Shown in pieces: positions 16,540 through 25,216 of a DNA stretch of 64,000 nt. The notes under the pieces are model-generated. The model made no database searches. It saw only the letters and a program-made list of their open reading frames with translations, and was not told where the DNA came from. The DNA is from Demequina subtropica (lineage in GTDB: Bacteria > Actinomycetota > Actinomycetes > Actinomycetales > Demequinaceae): assembly GCF_000971235.1 (NCBI RefSeq), contig NZ_BBMB01000005.1:124001-188000 (forward strand). The letters run 5' to 3'. Each line of letters opens with the position of its first letter. Positions within the stretch are counted from its first letter, which is position 1. Made by a program: the position numbers and the translations under genes.

Positions 16540-17415
16540 GTGACCCCCACCACCCATCCCGTCGAGCGCATGCGCGCCCGGATGGGCGCGGCGCTCTTCG
16601 CCAAGGTGGGCGGGGACCAGGGCCCCGCGATCCGCGCGCAGGTCCACGAGACCCCCGGTCCACGCTGGTTCGCTCCCGGCAGCGCCATCCGCGTCGTGCA
16701 CGGGGACGCCGCGATGTACGTCGGCGGCGTCCGGGCCCTGCTGCTGCAGTCGCTCCACCCGCTCGCGATGGCGGGCGTCGCGGGCCACTCGGGCTACCGC
16801 TCCGATCCGTGGGGCCGCCTGTCGCGCACGGCGACGTTCCTGGCGTTCACCACGTTCGGGACGGGGGACGACGCCGAGGCGACCGTCGCCCGGATCCGCG
16901 CCGTGCACGAGCGCGTGCGGGGCCGCCTCCCGGACGGGCGCGAGTACCGCGCGTCGGATCCCCACCTGCTGCGGTGGGTGCACATCGCGGAGGCCGACTC
17001 GTTCCTCGCGGCGCACACGCGCTACGGGGCGCGTCCGCTCACCGCGGCGCAGCGCGACGAGTACGTGGCCCAGGTCGCGCAGGTGGGTGAGCGCCTGGGC
17101 GCAGCGGACCTGCCGGTGTCCGTCGAGGGTCTGCGCGAGGCGATCGACGCCTTCCGCCCCGAGCTCGAGGTGACACGCGAGGCGTTGGACGCCGCCGACT
17201 TCCTGCTCCGGGAGCCGCCCGTGAGCCGTGCCCTGCGTGTGCCGTACGGGATGCTCGCCTCCGGAGCGGGCGCGCTGCTGCCCTCCTGGGCACGCGAGAT
17301 GCTCGAGCGTGATCGCTGGTCGACGCGCGCCTTCGGCCCGGTGGGCGGCGCGATCGCGACCCGCGCGATCCGCTGGGCGGGCAGGGCGACCCGCCCGGTG
17401 CAGAACGTGGACTAA
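16540..17415 (+). CDS. MpaB-type (DUF2236) oxygenase family protein
   Basis: 291 residues. Family features seen: GSAIRVVHGDAAMYVGG near the N-terminus, LLLQSLHPLAMAGVAGHSGYRSDPWGRL, RTATFLAFTTFG, and LLRWVHIAEADSFLAAHTRYG; the His residues of this fold bind heme b in latex-clearing protein-like members. Also called oxygenase MpaB family. The native substrate is unknown in nearly all homologues. The GTG at 16540 is chosen because a GATACT hexamer lies 6 nt before it and no SD is present; an ATG at 16570 is an alternative. Confidence 0.85.
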   Translation: MTPTTHPVERMRARMGAALFAKVGGDQGPAIRAQVHETPGPRWFAPGSAIRVVHGDAAMYVGGVRALLLQSLHPLAMAGVAGHSGYRSDPWGRLSRTATFLAFTTFGTGDDAEATVARIRAVHERVRGRLPDGREYRASDPHLLRWVHIAEADSFLAAHTRYGARPLTAAQRDEYVAQVAQVGERLGAADLPVSVEGLREAIDAFRPELEVTREALDAADFLLREPPVSRALRVPYGMLASGAGALLPSWAREMLERDRWSTRAFGPVGGAIATRAIRWAGRATRPVQNVD

Positions 17416-17455
17416 CCGCGCTCCCCTCTCCCCGCCCTGCCCGCCCCGCCAATGT

Positions 17456-17470
17456 GTGCGAATCGTGTCG
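17456..17470 (+). repeat. GTGCGRATMGTG repeat, copy 1
   Basis: GTGCGAATCGTGTCG lies 21 bp beyond the stop of the AbiEi/DUF559-type gene. It matches the two copies on the other side of that gene (18515-18530 and 18557-18572, opposite strand). An eight-base GCGAATCG here also pairs with CGATTCGC at 17510-17517. Confidence 0.5.
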
Positions 17471-17491
17471 CCTGGCGGCATTCATCGACGC

Positions 17492-18409
17492 CTATCGGTG
17501 CTGATCGTGCGATTCGCGGCTCCGCAGAACCGCCGACACGATGTCGCGGCACCATGCGGGTCGACCCATGACGTCCTCGTAGCTGAGGCGGATGGTCTGG
17601 ATCCCGAGGGTCGCGAGATCCGCCTCGCGGCGGTTGTCGCGCACGCGTTGCTCGCCCGGCAGGTGGAACTCGTCGCCGTCGAGCTCGACGTTGGTGCGCG
17701 TCGCGGGGTCGTACATGTCGAGGAAGCGCGTCTCGCCGCGCGCGACCGCCTCATGCTGCCGCACGAACCGCGAGAACTCCCGGTGGGCGAACACCCGCGT
17801 GAGGCCCTCATGCTCGAGGAAGCTGTGGGCACGCGACTCGAACGCCTCGAACACGCGGTGCAGGCCCGCGCGGTCCCGGACCCGGGGCATCCTCCGCATC
17901 GCCGCGCGGACGTCGTCGGGGGTGCAGACCCTCCGCTGCAGCGCCCGGAGGATGGTGCCGACGCGGTCCCGCTCCGAGCCCCGTTGCCACTCGTGGAGCA
18001 CTGACCACGCGGGTCGCGCGATGTCGATCCCCCGCCACCGAGCGGCCGGCGGGAGGCGCGGCTGGCGCACGATGCGCAACCACGGCACCGCTGGAGCACG
18101 CACCGCGGTGGACGTGGTCACGTCGATGACGCCAGGGGCGCGGCGCTCCGCGCCGGCGAGCAGCAGCGCTGCCATGCCGGTCACCACCCCGTGGGTGACG
18201 CACACGCCCGCGTGGGCCCGGACCAGCCACGACCGGGCATGCGGGCCCGACGCGTAGCGACCCGGGAGCACGAGCGCGATCTCGCCCGAGGCGATCGCCA
18301 TCCGGACCGCGTGCGGCGAGGTCGACCGCACGAGCTCGGCACGGCTGAAGCTCAGGCCGCCGTCGTGGACCTCGGAAGGCATTCGGGGCTTGTCGCCGGT
18401 CGCGGGCAT
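17492..18409 (-). CDS. AbiEi-like antitoxin-domain protein with DUF559/Vsr-type endonuclease fold
   Basis: 305 residues. The N-terminal half (about 15-150) has FSRAELVRSTSPHAVRMAI and LPGRYASG, then THGVVTGMAALLLAG, as in actinobacterial type IV toxin-antitoxin AbiEi-domain proteins. The C-terminal half resembles DUF559: SFLEHEGLTR, TNVELDGDEFHLPGEQRVRDNRREADLATLGIQ and IRLSYEDV, where E..D..Q/R positions suggest a PD-(D/E)xK nuclease fold. Such genes are common solo islands in this phylum; no partner toxin is adjacent. Role unknown, possibly DNA processing or defence. Flanked on both sides by a short repeat. Confidence 0.72.
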   Translation of the reverse strand: MPATGDKPRMPSEVHDGGLSFSRAELVRSTSPHAVRMAIASGEIALVLPGRYASGPHARSWLVRAHAGVCVTHGVVTGMAALLLAGAERRAPGVIDVTTSTAVRAPAVPWLRIVRQPRLPPAARWRGIDIARPAWSVLHEWQRGSERDRVGTILRALQRRVCTPDDVRAAMRRMPRVRDRAGLHRVFEAFESRAHSFLEHEGLTRVFAHREFSRFVRQHEAVARGETRFLDMYDPATRTNVELDGDEFHLPGEQRVRDNRREADLATLGIQTIRLSYEDVMGRPAWCRDIVSAVLRSRESHDQHR

Positions 18410-18448
18410 GGCTCCACCTCAGTCCCGGGATCCCCGCGAGGTCCCCCA

Positions 18449-18465
18449 CCACCGCGCCGCGGTGG
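18449..18465. other. Hairpin in the upstream region of the AbiEi/DUF559-type gene
   Basis: CCACCGC-GCC-GCGGTGG, a perfect 7-bp stem with a 3-nt loop, lies about 40 bp before the start codon and about 175 bp downstream of the LCP gene stop. It could terminate LCP transcription or be an operator. The rest of the 230-bp gap holds the two repeat copies and nothing else recognised. Confidence 0.45.
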
Positions 18466-18514
18466 AGAGATCACGCTCCCCGGTTGGCTGGGGACACCAC
18501 GAGCAACTCGCACG

Positions 18515-18572
18515 CCGCACTATCCGCACCGGATCACGCCTCCAACGGCGCGTCGCCCGCACGATCCGCACC
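18515..18572 (-). repeat. GTGCGRATMGTG repeat, copies 2 and 3
   Basis: On the minus strand GGTGCGGATCGTGCGG (18557-18572) and GGTGCGGATAGTGCGG (18515-18530) differ by one base and are spaced 42 bp centre to centre, four helical turns. They lie in the gap upstream of the AbiEi/DUF559-type gene. A third related copy lies downstream of that gene at 17456. Confidence 0.6.
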
Positions 18573-18639
18573 TGTTGTCGGGGGGCGGCGCAGGGGGCGG
18601 CGCAGGCGGAACGGGGCCCGGGGTACACGTGGCGCAGCG

Positions 18640-19887
18640 TCAGGGCGCTCCGCCGACCTCCGTGCCCGGCTCGTAGGCGCCGGTCGCGATGTCCTCCCAG
18701 AACTGGTCGGCCTTGTCCGCGTCGAGCAGCACCGTCGAGCCCACCCCGGCCACCGAGTAGCCCATCGAGGTGATGGGCGGCGTGCCCCTGACCGCGTCGC
18801 CACCGCGACCGGAGTTGAACGCGAGGGCCACCTGGACCAGGTCGAACGGGCCGGCGGACTCGTCGACCCGGAAGGCGTCGAGGCCCGCGCCCACGGTGGG
18901 CACCAGCTGGAACGGGTTGAGCACCGTCCCGGGGCTCAGGACCTTGTCGGCGACCTTCGCGACCACCTGCTGCTGGCGCTCCGCACGGCCGATGTCGCCC
19001 AGGGGATCGCTGTAGCGCATGCGTGCGAAGGCCAGCGCGGTCTCGCCGTCGGCGACATGGCAGCCCGCCTCCCACTTGAGGCGGCTGAGCTTGTCGTTGA
19101 CCGTCTTGTCGTAGCAGAGCTCGACACCGCCGACCGCGTCGACGATGTCCGCCACGCCCGTGAACCCCACCTCGAGGTAGCGGTCCACCGTGAGCCCGGT
19201 GAGGCCCTCGACGGTCTTCACGAGCAGCTGCGGCCCGCCCCATGCGAACGATGCGTTGATCTTGTTCTTGCCGTTGCCCGGGATCTCGACGTACGAGTCG
19301 CGCGGGATGCTGATCAGCGCGGTCGGACCCGACTCCGGCTTGTGCAGCAGCATGATCGTGTCGGTCCGCGCGCCCTCCGTGCCGTCCTCGTCCCACCCCT
19401 CGCGCGAGTCCGAGCCCACGATCAGCGTGGTGAGCCCCGGCGTGCCGGGCGCGCCCGAGAGGGCGTCGACGTGGTTGATGTGGGACGCGACCCACATGTA
19501 GAAGATCACCAGCAGCGCCACGAGGATCACGAGCAGCGCCAGGAGCGTCCGGCGCACCGGGTGACGCTTGCGGCGACGCTTGGCGGTGGCCGGGGCGGGC
19601 GGCGGTGCCTGTCGCGGCGGAGCGGTCCGCGTGCTCGAGGACGATGCGGGCCTCGCCTGCGCGGGCGGCGCCTGGCGGGCGGCGCGCGAGTCCTGCGCCG
19701 CCGCCGCGTGGCTGCGGCCCGGCGGGGTGTCGTACTGCTGACCGTCCGAGGGGCGCACGCTCTGCCGGCGCACGGGCACCGCGGGACGCGCCGTGCCGGG
19801 CCGCTCCTGGCCGCTGCGCGGCTGGATCGAGGGCGGCACGCGCCGGGAGCTCGCGCCTCCGGGGGTGCCGTCGCGGTCGTCTGTCAC
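18640..19887 (-). CDS. LytR-CpsA-Psr (LCP) family wall polymer ligase
   Basis: Transfers lipid-linked anionic polymers or arabinogalactan-like glycans to peptidoglycan. 415 residues: a disordered cytoplasmic region rich in Pro, Ala, Gln and Arg (1-100), a basic cluster KRRRKRHP, one membrane segment (about 113-135), then the extracellular LCP domain. Conserved residues are visible: LIVGSDSREG with Asp160, ARTDTIML, SIPRDSYVEIPG with Arg196/Asp197, KINASFAWGGP, and HVADGETALAFARMRYSD...ERQQQVV. The GTG start is placed by its leaderless promoter. Confidence 0.95.
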   Translation of the reverse strand: MTDDRDGTPGGASSRRVPPSIQPRSGQERPGTARPAVPVRRQSVRPSDGQQYDTPPGRSHAAAAQDSRAARQAPPAQARPASSSSTRTAPPRQAPPPAPATAKRRRKRHPVRRTLLALLVILVALLVIFYMWVASHINHVDALSGAPGTPGLTTLIVGSDSREGWDEDGTEGARTDTIMLLHKPESGPTALISIPRDSYVEIPGNGKNKINASFAWGGPQLLVKTVEGLTGLTVDRYLEVGFTGVADIVDAVGGVELCYDKTVNDKLSRLKWEAGCHVADGETALAFARMRYSDPLGDIGRAERQQQVVAKVADKVLSPGTVLNPFQLVPTVGAGLDAFRVDESAGPFDLVQVALAFNSGRGGDAVRGTPPITSMGYSVAGVGSTVLLDADKADQFWEDIATGAYEPGTEVGGAP

Positions 19888-19900
19888 GTTGCGTAGGCTA
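19885..19900 (-). promoter_or_regulatory. Leaderless promoter of the LCP gene
   Basis: Minus-strand TAGCCT (19895-19900), seven bases, then the GTG at 19887. No SD sequence is present between. Confidence 0.6.
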
Positions 19901-20209
19901 ACCCGTCCGCGTCCGCGAACCCGCGTGGCGGGACCGGACGAGGGCGTTTAGGCGACGCTCGCGGCGCCTGCTCAACAGCACGGTGCTGGCGAGCGCCGCA
20001 CCGCCGGCGCCCTCGACCAACGCATGGGTCGAGATCCCGGTCCGGGCGCGGTCGGGCTCGGGGATCGCCTCCTGGATGCTCTCGCATCCGGCGGGCGGGG
20101 CCTCGTGCGAGGCCTCGGCCGGAGCGGCGACCAGGGACACGCCGACGACCGCACCGGCGACGGCGAGCACGCGCATCGTCCATGCGCGTGACGGCGGGGT
20201 CGGTCGCAT
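19898..20209 (-). CDS. Small predicted secreted/anchored protein
   Basis: 103 residues. A signal peptide is clear (basic start, VLAVAGAVVGVSLVAAPAEA). A short mature part with one Cys and acidic/proline content follows, then a weak hydrophobic stretch ALVEGAGGAALASTVLL and a basic tail RRRERRLN, the arrangement of a wall-sorting signal but with no LPXTG. AAGGAGG lies 6-7 nt before the ATG, which supports it as a real gene. It follows the CPBP gene by 28 bp and is probably cotranscribed with it. No homologue recognised. Confidence 0.6.
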   Translation of the reverse strand: MRPTPPSRAWTMRVLAVAGAVVGVSLVAAPAEASHEAPPAGCESIQEAIPEPDRARTGISTHALVEGAGGAALASTVLLSRRRERRLNALVRSRHAGSRTRTG

Positions 20210-20237
20210 GGGGCTCCTCCTTGGGCAGCGGTCAGGG

Positions 20238-21011
20238 TCAGATGAAGGCGGCCGGGGCGAGCATCGAGACCGAGAACATCGCCCAGTCGTTGAGGATGTG
20301 CGCGCCCGTCGAGACCCACAGGTTGCGAGTAACCACGTAGGCCAGCGTGAGGAACAGGCGGGCGACCGCGATGAAGACCAGGCACTGCAGGACGTTCCAG
20401 CCGTAGGTCGGGAGGTGGAGCAGCCCGAACATCACGGCGGTGGCGATCCACGCGACCGCGAGGGCCGCACCACGCGACCACCGGAGGCGACGGACCAGCA
20501 CCGACATGAGCGCGAGCAGCGGCAGGATGGTGATGAGCTCCTCGCCCAGCAGCTGAGGGATGGTCGCGGCGAGGAAGTTGAGGCGCTCGGGACCCGTCGC
20601 CTCCGCGAGCAGGTTGCCGGCGGGGTTCGCGTTGGCACCGATGACGCCGTTGAGGGTGATCGCCGCGACGAGGCTCACGGTGAGGTTGAGCGCGGCGAAC
20701 CCCAGCATCTGCAGGACCTGCCGGGCGCGCACCTTGCGGAACAGCTGGGTCCAGCCGCGCGGCGCGGCCCAGGCGAGCGCGAGCAGCGGGATGAGCGGGA
20801 ACAGGATCGCGTGGACCCACAGCTCGAGGTCGCTTCCCCCGGGGATCGGCAGCAGCGAGAGCTGGGCGAACGCGACGGCGCAGGCCGCGACCACGACGAG
20901 CCACCGGCCGCCGCTGATCGCGAACGGGCCCGCGTAGAGCGGCAGATCGGGCTTGGCAGAGGCCGTCGGAAGGCTCTCCTGGATCGGCGCGGTGGGGACC
21001 GTGGTGCTCAT
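20238..21011 (-). CDS. CPBP-family intramembrane protease homologue
   Basis: 257 residues, about seven to eight membrane segments. The CPBP (Rce1-like) motifs are recognisable: motif 1 Glu157-Glu158 in QLLGEELITIL, motif 2 FGLLHLP with His199, and motif 3 GAHILNDW with His238. Motif 1 normally reads EExxxR; here the Arg position is Ile/Leu, so activity may be altered. In bacteria the family is linked to bacteriocin immunity and processing of membrane proteins. It is followed on the same strand by the small secreted protein, a possible substrate. Confidence 0.82.
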   Translation of the reverse strand: MSTTVPTAPIQESLPTASAKPDLPLYAGPFAISGGRWLVVVAACAVAFAQLSLLPIPGGSDLELWVHAILFPLIPLLALAWAAPRGWTQLFRKVRARQVLQMLGFAALNLTVSLVAAITLNGVIGANANPAGNLLAEATGPERLNFLAATIPQLLGEELITILPLLALMSVLVRRLRWSRGAALAVAWIATAVMFGLLHLPTYGWNVLQCLVFIAVARLFLTLAYVVTRNLWVSTGAHILNDWAMFSVSMLAPAAFI

Positions 21012-21115
21012 GTCATCTCCTCGTGGGTCGATGTCTCAAGCCTCCCGAGACGCAGCCTTCGGCGCATCGTCCCGGCGTGGACACCTGCGCCTGCTACGGC
21101 TGCAGTACGCGCGCC

Positions 21116-21130
21116 TAGAGTGGGAGCGTG
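21116..21130 (+). promoter_or_regulatory. Leaderless promoter of the patatin gene
   Basis: TAGAGT (21116-21121), six bases, then the GTG at 21128. GGGAG lies within those six bases but is too close to act as a normal SD. Confidence 0.55.
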
Positions 21131-21859
21131 ATCGACCTGCGCCACGCGCCCACGCTGGGGCTCAGCCTGGGCGGCGGCGGGACGCTCGGAGGCGCTCACA
21201 TCGGCGTGCTCCAGGTGCTCCACGAGCGTGGGATCACCCCCAGCATCGTGGTCGGCACCTCGGCCGGCGCGCTCGTGGGCGCCGCGTACGCCCACGGCAT
21301 CGACCCGTACCGCCTCGAGGAGCTCCTGCTCGATCTCCGGTGGCGGGACGTCGCGACGGTCCCGCGACGGCCGGGCCCCGGGCTGCTCGACGCGGCGGCG
21401 TTGCGCGCCTCCGTGACCGAGCTCGTGGGCGGGGACGTCCTCATCGAGGACCTGCCGGTGCGGTTCGCGGCCGTCGCGACGGACATCGTCGCGCGGGAGG
21501 AGCGGATCATCGACCGGGGATCGCTGGTCGATGCGCTCCGCGCGACCATCTCTGTCCCGGGGATCTTCCGGCCCGTGATGCTCGAGGGCCGCCGCCTCGC
21601 CGACGGCGGGCTCAAGTCCAACCTGCCCATCGACGCGGCGCTGCGGCTGGGAGCGACCCCGGTGATCGCGGTGCGCGTGGCGCCCGAGTGGGACGTGCCC
21701 GGCTACGCGAGCTCGACCGCGCTGCGGGCCCTCGAGATCCGCCCCGACGTCCTGGTCATCAAGCCCGCGCTGCGTGGGCGGACGTGGTGGCAGACCAAGG
21801 ACCTCGGCGCGGTGGTCGCCGCGGGGCGCGCGGCCGCCGAGGCGGCGCTGCCGGCCTGA
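21128..21859 (+). CDS. Patatin-like phospholipase
   Basis: 243 residues, single-domain patatin of the RssA/YlbK type. The oxyanion loop GGGGTLGGAHIGVL, nucleophile elbow GTSAG with Ser45, and the catalytic Asp159 in the DGG motif (RRLADGGLKSNLP) complete the Ser-Asp dyad. No signal peptide or membrane segment, so it is cytoplasmic or peripherally membrane-bound, hydrolysing phospholipid or neutral lipid acyl esters. Divergent from the CPBP gene and followed after about 100 bp by the alarmone synthetase. Confidence 0.9.
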   Translation: MIDLRHAPTLGLSLGGGGTLGGAHIGVLQVLHERGITPSIVVGTSAGALVGAAYAHGIDPYRLEELLLDLRWRDVATVPRRPGPGLLDAAALRASVTELVGGDVLIEDLPVRFAAVATDIVAREERIIDRGSLVDALRATISVPGIFRPVMLEGRRLADGGLKSNLPIDAALRLGATPVIAVRVAPEWDVPGYASSTALRALEIRPDVLVIKPALRGRTWWQTKDLGAVVAAGRAAAEAALPA

Positions 21860-21962
21860 GCGGAAGTCGCCCCCGCATCGTCCCCCGGGAACACTGGCCG
21901 CCCCGCGCACGTCAGGACTGTGGAGGGGCGCAGCGCGCCCGCATGGCGACGGCAGGAGCACG

Positions 21963-22652
21963 ATGACGGAGTCGACCGCGATGGAGGCCATCGCGAGGCT
22001 GGGCGAGGACGCCGTGGGCACGATGTCCCCCGGCCAGGTGCGCGAGGTCCGCAAGGAGATCCAGCAGTTCCTGCTCCAGTACGAGTTCGGGCTGCGCGAG
22101 ATCGAGACCAAGCTGTCGATCCTCCGCGACGAGTTCCTCGAGCTGCGCGACTACAACCCGATCGAGCACATCTCGAGCCGCGTGAAGTCCCCGGAGAGCC
22201 TGCTCGAGAAGGTCGCGCGCAAGGGTGTCCCGCGCGATCTCACTAGCATCCGCGAGCACGTCACCGACATCGCTGGCGTGCGGGTCACCTGCAGCTTCGT
22301 GTCCGACGTCTACCGGCTGTTCGAGCTGCTCACCCGCCAGGACGATGTCAGCGTCCGGACGGTCAAGGACTACATCGCCGACCCGAAGCCCAACGGCTAC
22401 CAGAGCCTTCACGCGGTGGTGGAGATCCCCGTGTACCTCTCCTCGGGCCCGGTGGCGGTACCGGTGGAGGTGCAGTTCAGGACCGTCGCCATGGACTTCT
22501 GGGCGAGCCTCGAGCACAAGATCCACTACAAGTACGACGGCGGCGTTCCCGAGTCGCTCACCGAGGAGCTGCGCGAGGCGGCCGCGACCGCCACGGAGCT
22601 CGATGCGCGCATGGCCCGGCTCCACGCGCAGATCCACGGCCCGCGGGTCTGA
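21963..22652 (+). CDS. Small alarmone synthetase (RelA/SpoT-like GTP pyrophosphokinase)
   Basis: 229 residues. Only the (p)ppGpp synthetase domain is present; there is no HD hydrolase, TGS or ACT domain. Motifs: HVTDIAGVRVTCSFVSDVYRL, DYIADPKPNGYQSLHAVVEIP and VPVEVQFRTVAMDFWASLEHKIHYK, with the Asp and Glu/Gln positions of the synthetase active site, as in the RelQ/YjbM group. It would make pppGpp or ppGpp from ATP and GTP/GDP in response to stress. The ATG at 21963 has GGCAGGAG upstream. Converges on the ecfT gene with 23 bp between stops. Confidence 0.92.
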   Translation: MTESTAMEAIARLGEDAVGTMSPGQVREVRKEIQQFLLQYEFGLREIETKLSILRDEFLELRDYNPIEHISSRVKSPESLLEKVARKGVPRDLTSIREHVTDIAGVRVTCSFVSDVYRLFELLTRQDDVSVRTVKDYIADPKPNGYQSLHAVVEIPVYLSSGPVAVPVEVQFRTVAMDFWASLEHKIHYKYDGGVPESLTEELREAAATATELDARMARLHAQIHGPRV

Positions 22653-22675
22653 CCGGATGGGCGCGCGATCGCCCG

Positions 22676-23482
22676 TCAGCCGGTCATCACCCACGGGCCG
22701 ATCGCGAAGGCCGCGATCACCGCCGCGAGGGTGACCGCCACCACCGTCACGTCGAGGGCGCCGATCGAGAGCCGGGCGATCCGCAGCTCGCGGCCCTGAC
22801 GGGCCGTGAACCCGCGCGTCTCGAGCGACTCGACGGTGGTGCGCACGCTCTTCGCGGTGTTGAGGAAGATCGGGTAGAACGCCTGGACGGCGTATGTCCC
22901 CCAGCGCCACAGAGCTCGCAGACCGAGGAATCCTCTGGCCCCCGGAGCCGAGCGGAGCCGCAGTCCCGTGAACACCACGCCGAACTCCTCGAACAGGATC
23001 GGCATCATCCGGTAGCCGTAGCTCACGCCGAAGGCGAGCAGCTCCGGAGCGCCGAGAGCGAGGAGTCCCGTGCTGAGCTTCTCCGGGTCGAGCGACACGA
23101 ACGCGGCGATCGACGCGAGCGACACCGTCGCGAGCTTGAGGTTGATCTCGACGAGCGCGAGCGCGGTGTTCGCGTCGCCGCCGAACATCCACGCGGCGAG
23201 GAACGCGTAGAGGAAGTCGGTGACGAAGCCGACGAGGAACAGGCCCAGCACCAGCGGGCCGACCCTCGCGAGCGCCGCGCTCACCGCCGTGATGACGAAC
23301 AGGGCGATGATGGTCGCGAAGCTGTGCGTCAGCCACGGCGCGACGGCGAGCATGAGGTACCAGCCGATCACCATCCGCGCGTCCATCTTCGCGAACAGCC
23401 CGCCGCGCGTGGCGTACGCGGTGCGGATCAGCTCGAGCTTCACCCACTCGACGGACAGGACGTCCCTGGTCTTGCGGCTCAT
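22676..23482 (-). CDS. ecfT: ECF transporter transmembrane component EcfT
   Basis: 268 residues, membrane scaffold of an energy-coupling-factor importer. About five hydrophobic segments (ARMVIGWYLMLAVAPWL and others), and the coupling-helix motif VESLETRGF, the A-R-G type signature that contacts the ATPases. It starts inside the stop codon of the ATPase gene (ATGA overlap, 23479-23482), so stoichiometry is coupled. Last gene of the operon. Which substrate it helps import depends on the S component and is not known. Confidence 0.9.
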   Translation of the reverse strand: MSRKTRDVLSVEWVKLELIRTAYATRGGLFAKMDARMVIGWYLMLAVAPWLTHSFATIIALFVITAVSAALARVGPLVLGLFLVGFVTDFLYAFLAAWMFGGDANTALALVEINLKLATVSLASIAAFVSLDPEKLSTGLLALGAPELLAFGVSYGYRMMPILFEEFGVVFTGLRLRSAPGARGFLGLRALWRWGTYAVQAFYPIFLNTAKSVRTTVESLETRGFTARQGRELRIARLSIGALDVTVVAVTLAAVIAAFAIGPWVMTG

Positions 23483-25191
23483 GCGTGGACCTCCGCTCCG
23501 GCTGCCGTGAACGCATCGCGCCACTGGCCGACCGACAGCGGCACGGGATCCATGCCGAGCTCGCGCCCCAGCGAGACGATCTGGGGCGGCACCAGCCGCG
23601 CCCGGGTGAGCAGCGCATCGTCCCCGAAGAGGGCGCGAGGCGCGAGGTCGGCGAGGATGCGTCCCTGCTCGAGCACGACGACCCGGGTCGCCCACTCGGC
23701 CACCAGGTGCATGTCGTGGGTCGCGACCACCGCGGCCGCGATCGTGTCGGACAGCTCGTCGAGCATCGCGATGACGCTGTCCCGGCTCGCGACATCGAGG
23801 CTCGCGGTGGGCTCATCGGCAAGCAGGAGCGCGGGTCCCATCGCGAGGCCGATCGCGAGGGTCGCGCGTCGCTGCTGCCCGCCCGAGAGGGTCCGGCCGT
23901 CGCGGTCGGCGAACGGTGTGAGACGCACCCGGTCGAGAACGCGGTCGACCAGCGCGTCCGCGTCCTCACGCCCCCGGCCGGCGGGATGCAGCCGCACGTC
24001 CGAGCGGATCGAGTCCTTGAGGAACATCTGCTCGGGCCGCTGGAACAGGTAGGCGGCGTGGTCGGCGAGGCGCGCGCTCGACGCGGAGCGCGTGTCGACG
24101 CCGTCGAGCACGATGGTGCCCTCCCGGGGCACCTGGAGGCCCCCGAGCAGGCGCATGAGCGTGGACTTGCCCGCGCCGTTGCCGCCGACGAGCGCGATGC
24201 GGTCGCCCGCGTCGACGGTGAGGTCGATGCCGTGCAGCACGGTCATCAGATCGCCCGCGACCGTGCGGTAGCCGTGCGTGAGGGACGATGCGGTGACCAC
24301 CGGGCGCGCGGGACAGGCGGGGCTCTCCCCCGCCGCGTCCTCGACAGACGATGCGCCGCGCGGCGTGACGCCGGCGCCGCGCACGATCGCAGCAGCCTCG
24401 GCGATGGTGCGCGGCGCACCCGGGAGGTCCAGCGCCGCGCACGCGTCGATGATCTGCGGCGCGGGGATCCCATGGGCCTCGAGCTCGGCGGCCCGGGCGG
24501 CGGCCTCGGCCGCGGGAAGATGCCACACCGGCGCGCCATCGTCCATGAGCACCACGGACTTCGCGTACTGAGAGATGAACTCGGCATGATGCTCGATCAC
24601 CACGACCGTGATGCCGTGCTCGCGATTGAGCTGCGTGAGCCGCTCGTAGAGCGCGTGCGCGCCGGCGGGGTCGACCTCCGCGACGGGCTCGTCGACCACG
24701 ATCACCCGGGGCCGCATCGCGAGCACGGAGGCCAACGCCGTGAGGTGCGCCTGGCCGCCGGAGAGCTGCCAGACGAAGCGCTCGGCAAGGTGGTCGATGC
24801 CGAGCATCTCCATCGCCTGCCGGCCACGCTCCGCGAAGTCGGGCATCCCGAAGTTCATGGGTCCGAACTCGACCTCGTCGCGCACGCGCGGACGCACCAG
24901 CTGGTTCTGGAAGTCCTGGTAGACATACCCGACGGTGCTCGACAGCTCGGCCACGCTCGAGTCGTAGGTGTCGAGGCCGGCGACGGTCGCCTCCCCCGCG
25001 AACTCCCCCACCCAGTAGTGCGGCACCAGGCCGTTGAACGTCTTGCACAGGGTCGTCTTGCCGGAGCCGTTGCCGCCGATGACGGCGACGAAGTCGCCCT
25101 CCTCGATGGTGAGGCACACGTTGCGCAGGGTGTCGCGGCTCGCTCCCGGATAGCGGAAGCTCACGCGGTCGAGCTCGATGATGGCGGTCAT
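23479..25191 (-). CDS. ecfA: Fused ECF transporter ATPase (EcfA-EcfA')
   Basis: 570 residues containing two full ABC ATPase domains in one chain. The first has Walker A GGNGSGKTT (39-47), Q-loop YVYQDFQNQL, signature LSGGQ and Walker B VIVVDEPVAEVD. The second (after a linker with an acidic, Ala/Pro-rich sequence, about 255-305) has Walker A GGNGAGKST near 336, QRPEQMF, LSGGQQRR and LLLADEPTASLD. Both look catalytically intact, though the first has Val-Ala where the second has Thr-Ala after DEP. It replaces the separate EcfA1/EcfA2 pair. It is preceded by a very strong hairpin that separates it from the S-component gene. Confidence 0.95.
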   Translation of the reverse strand: MTAIIELDRVSFRYPGASRDTLRNVCLTIEEGDFVAVIGGNGSGKTTLCKTFNGLVPHYWVGEFAGEATVAGLDTYDSSVAELSSTVGYVYQDFQNQLVRPRVRDEVEFGPMNFGMPDFAERGRQAMEMLGIDHLAERFVWQLSGGQAHLTALASVLAMRPRVIVVDEPVAEVDPAGAHALYERLTQLNREHGITVVVIEHHAEFISQYAKSVVLMDDGAPVWHLPAAEAAARAAELEAHGIPAPQIIDACAALDLPGAPRTIAEAAAIVRGAGVTPRGASSVEDAAGESPACPARPVVTASSLTHGYRTVAGDLMTVLHGIDLTVDAGDRIALVGGNGAGKSTLMRLLGGLQVPREGTIVLDGVDTRSASSARLADHAAYLFQRPEQMFLKDSIRSDVRLHPAGRGREDADALVDRVLDRVRLTPFADRDGRTLSGGQQRRATLAIGLAMGPALLLADEPTASLDVASRDSVIAMLDELSDTIAAAVVATHDMHLVAEWATRVVVLEQGRILADLAPRALFGDDALLTRARLVPPQIVSLGRELGMDPVPLSVGQWRDAFTAAGAEVHA

Positions 25192-25216
25192 GCGCGGTAC
25201 TGCTTTCTACGAGGGG

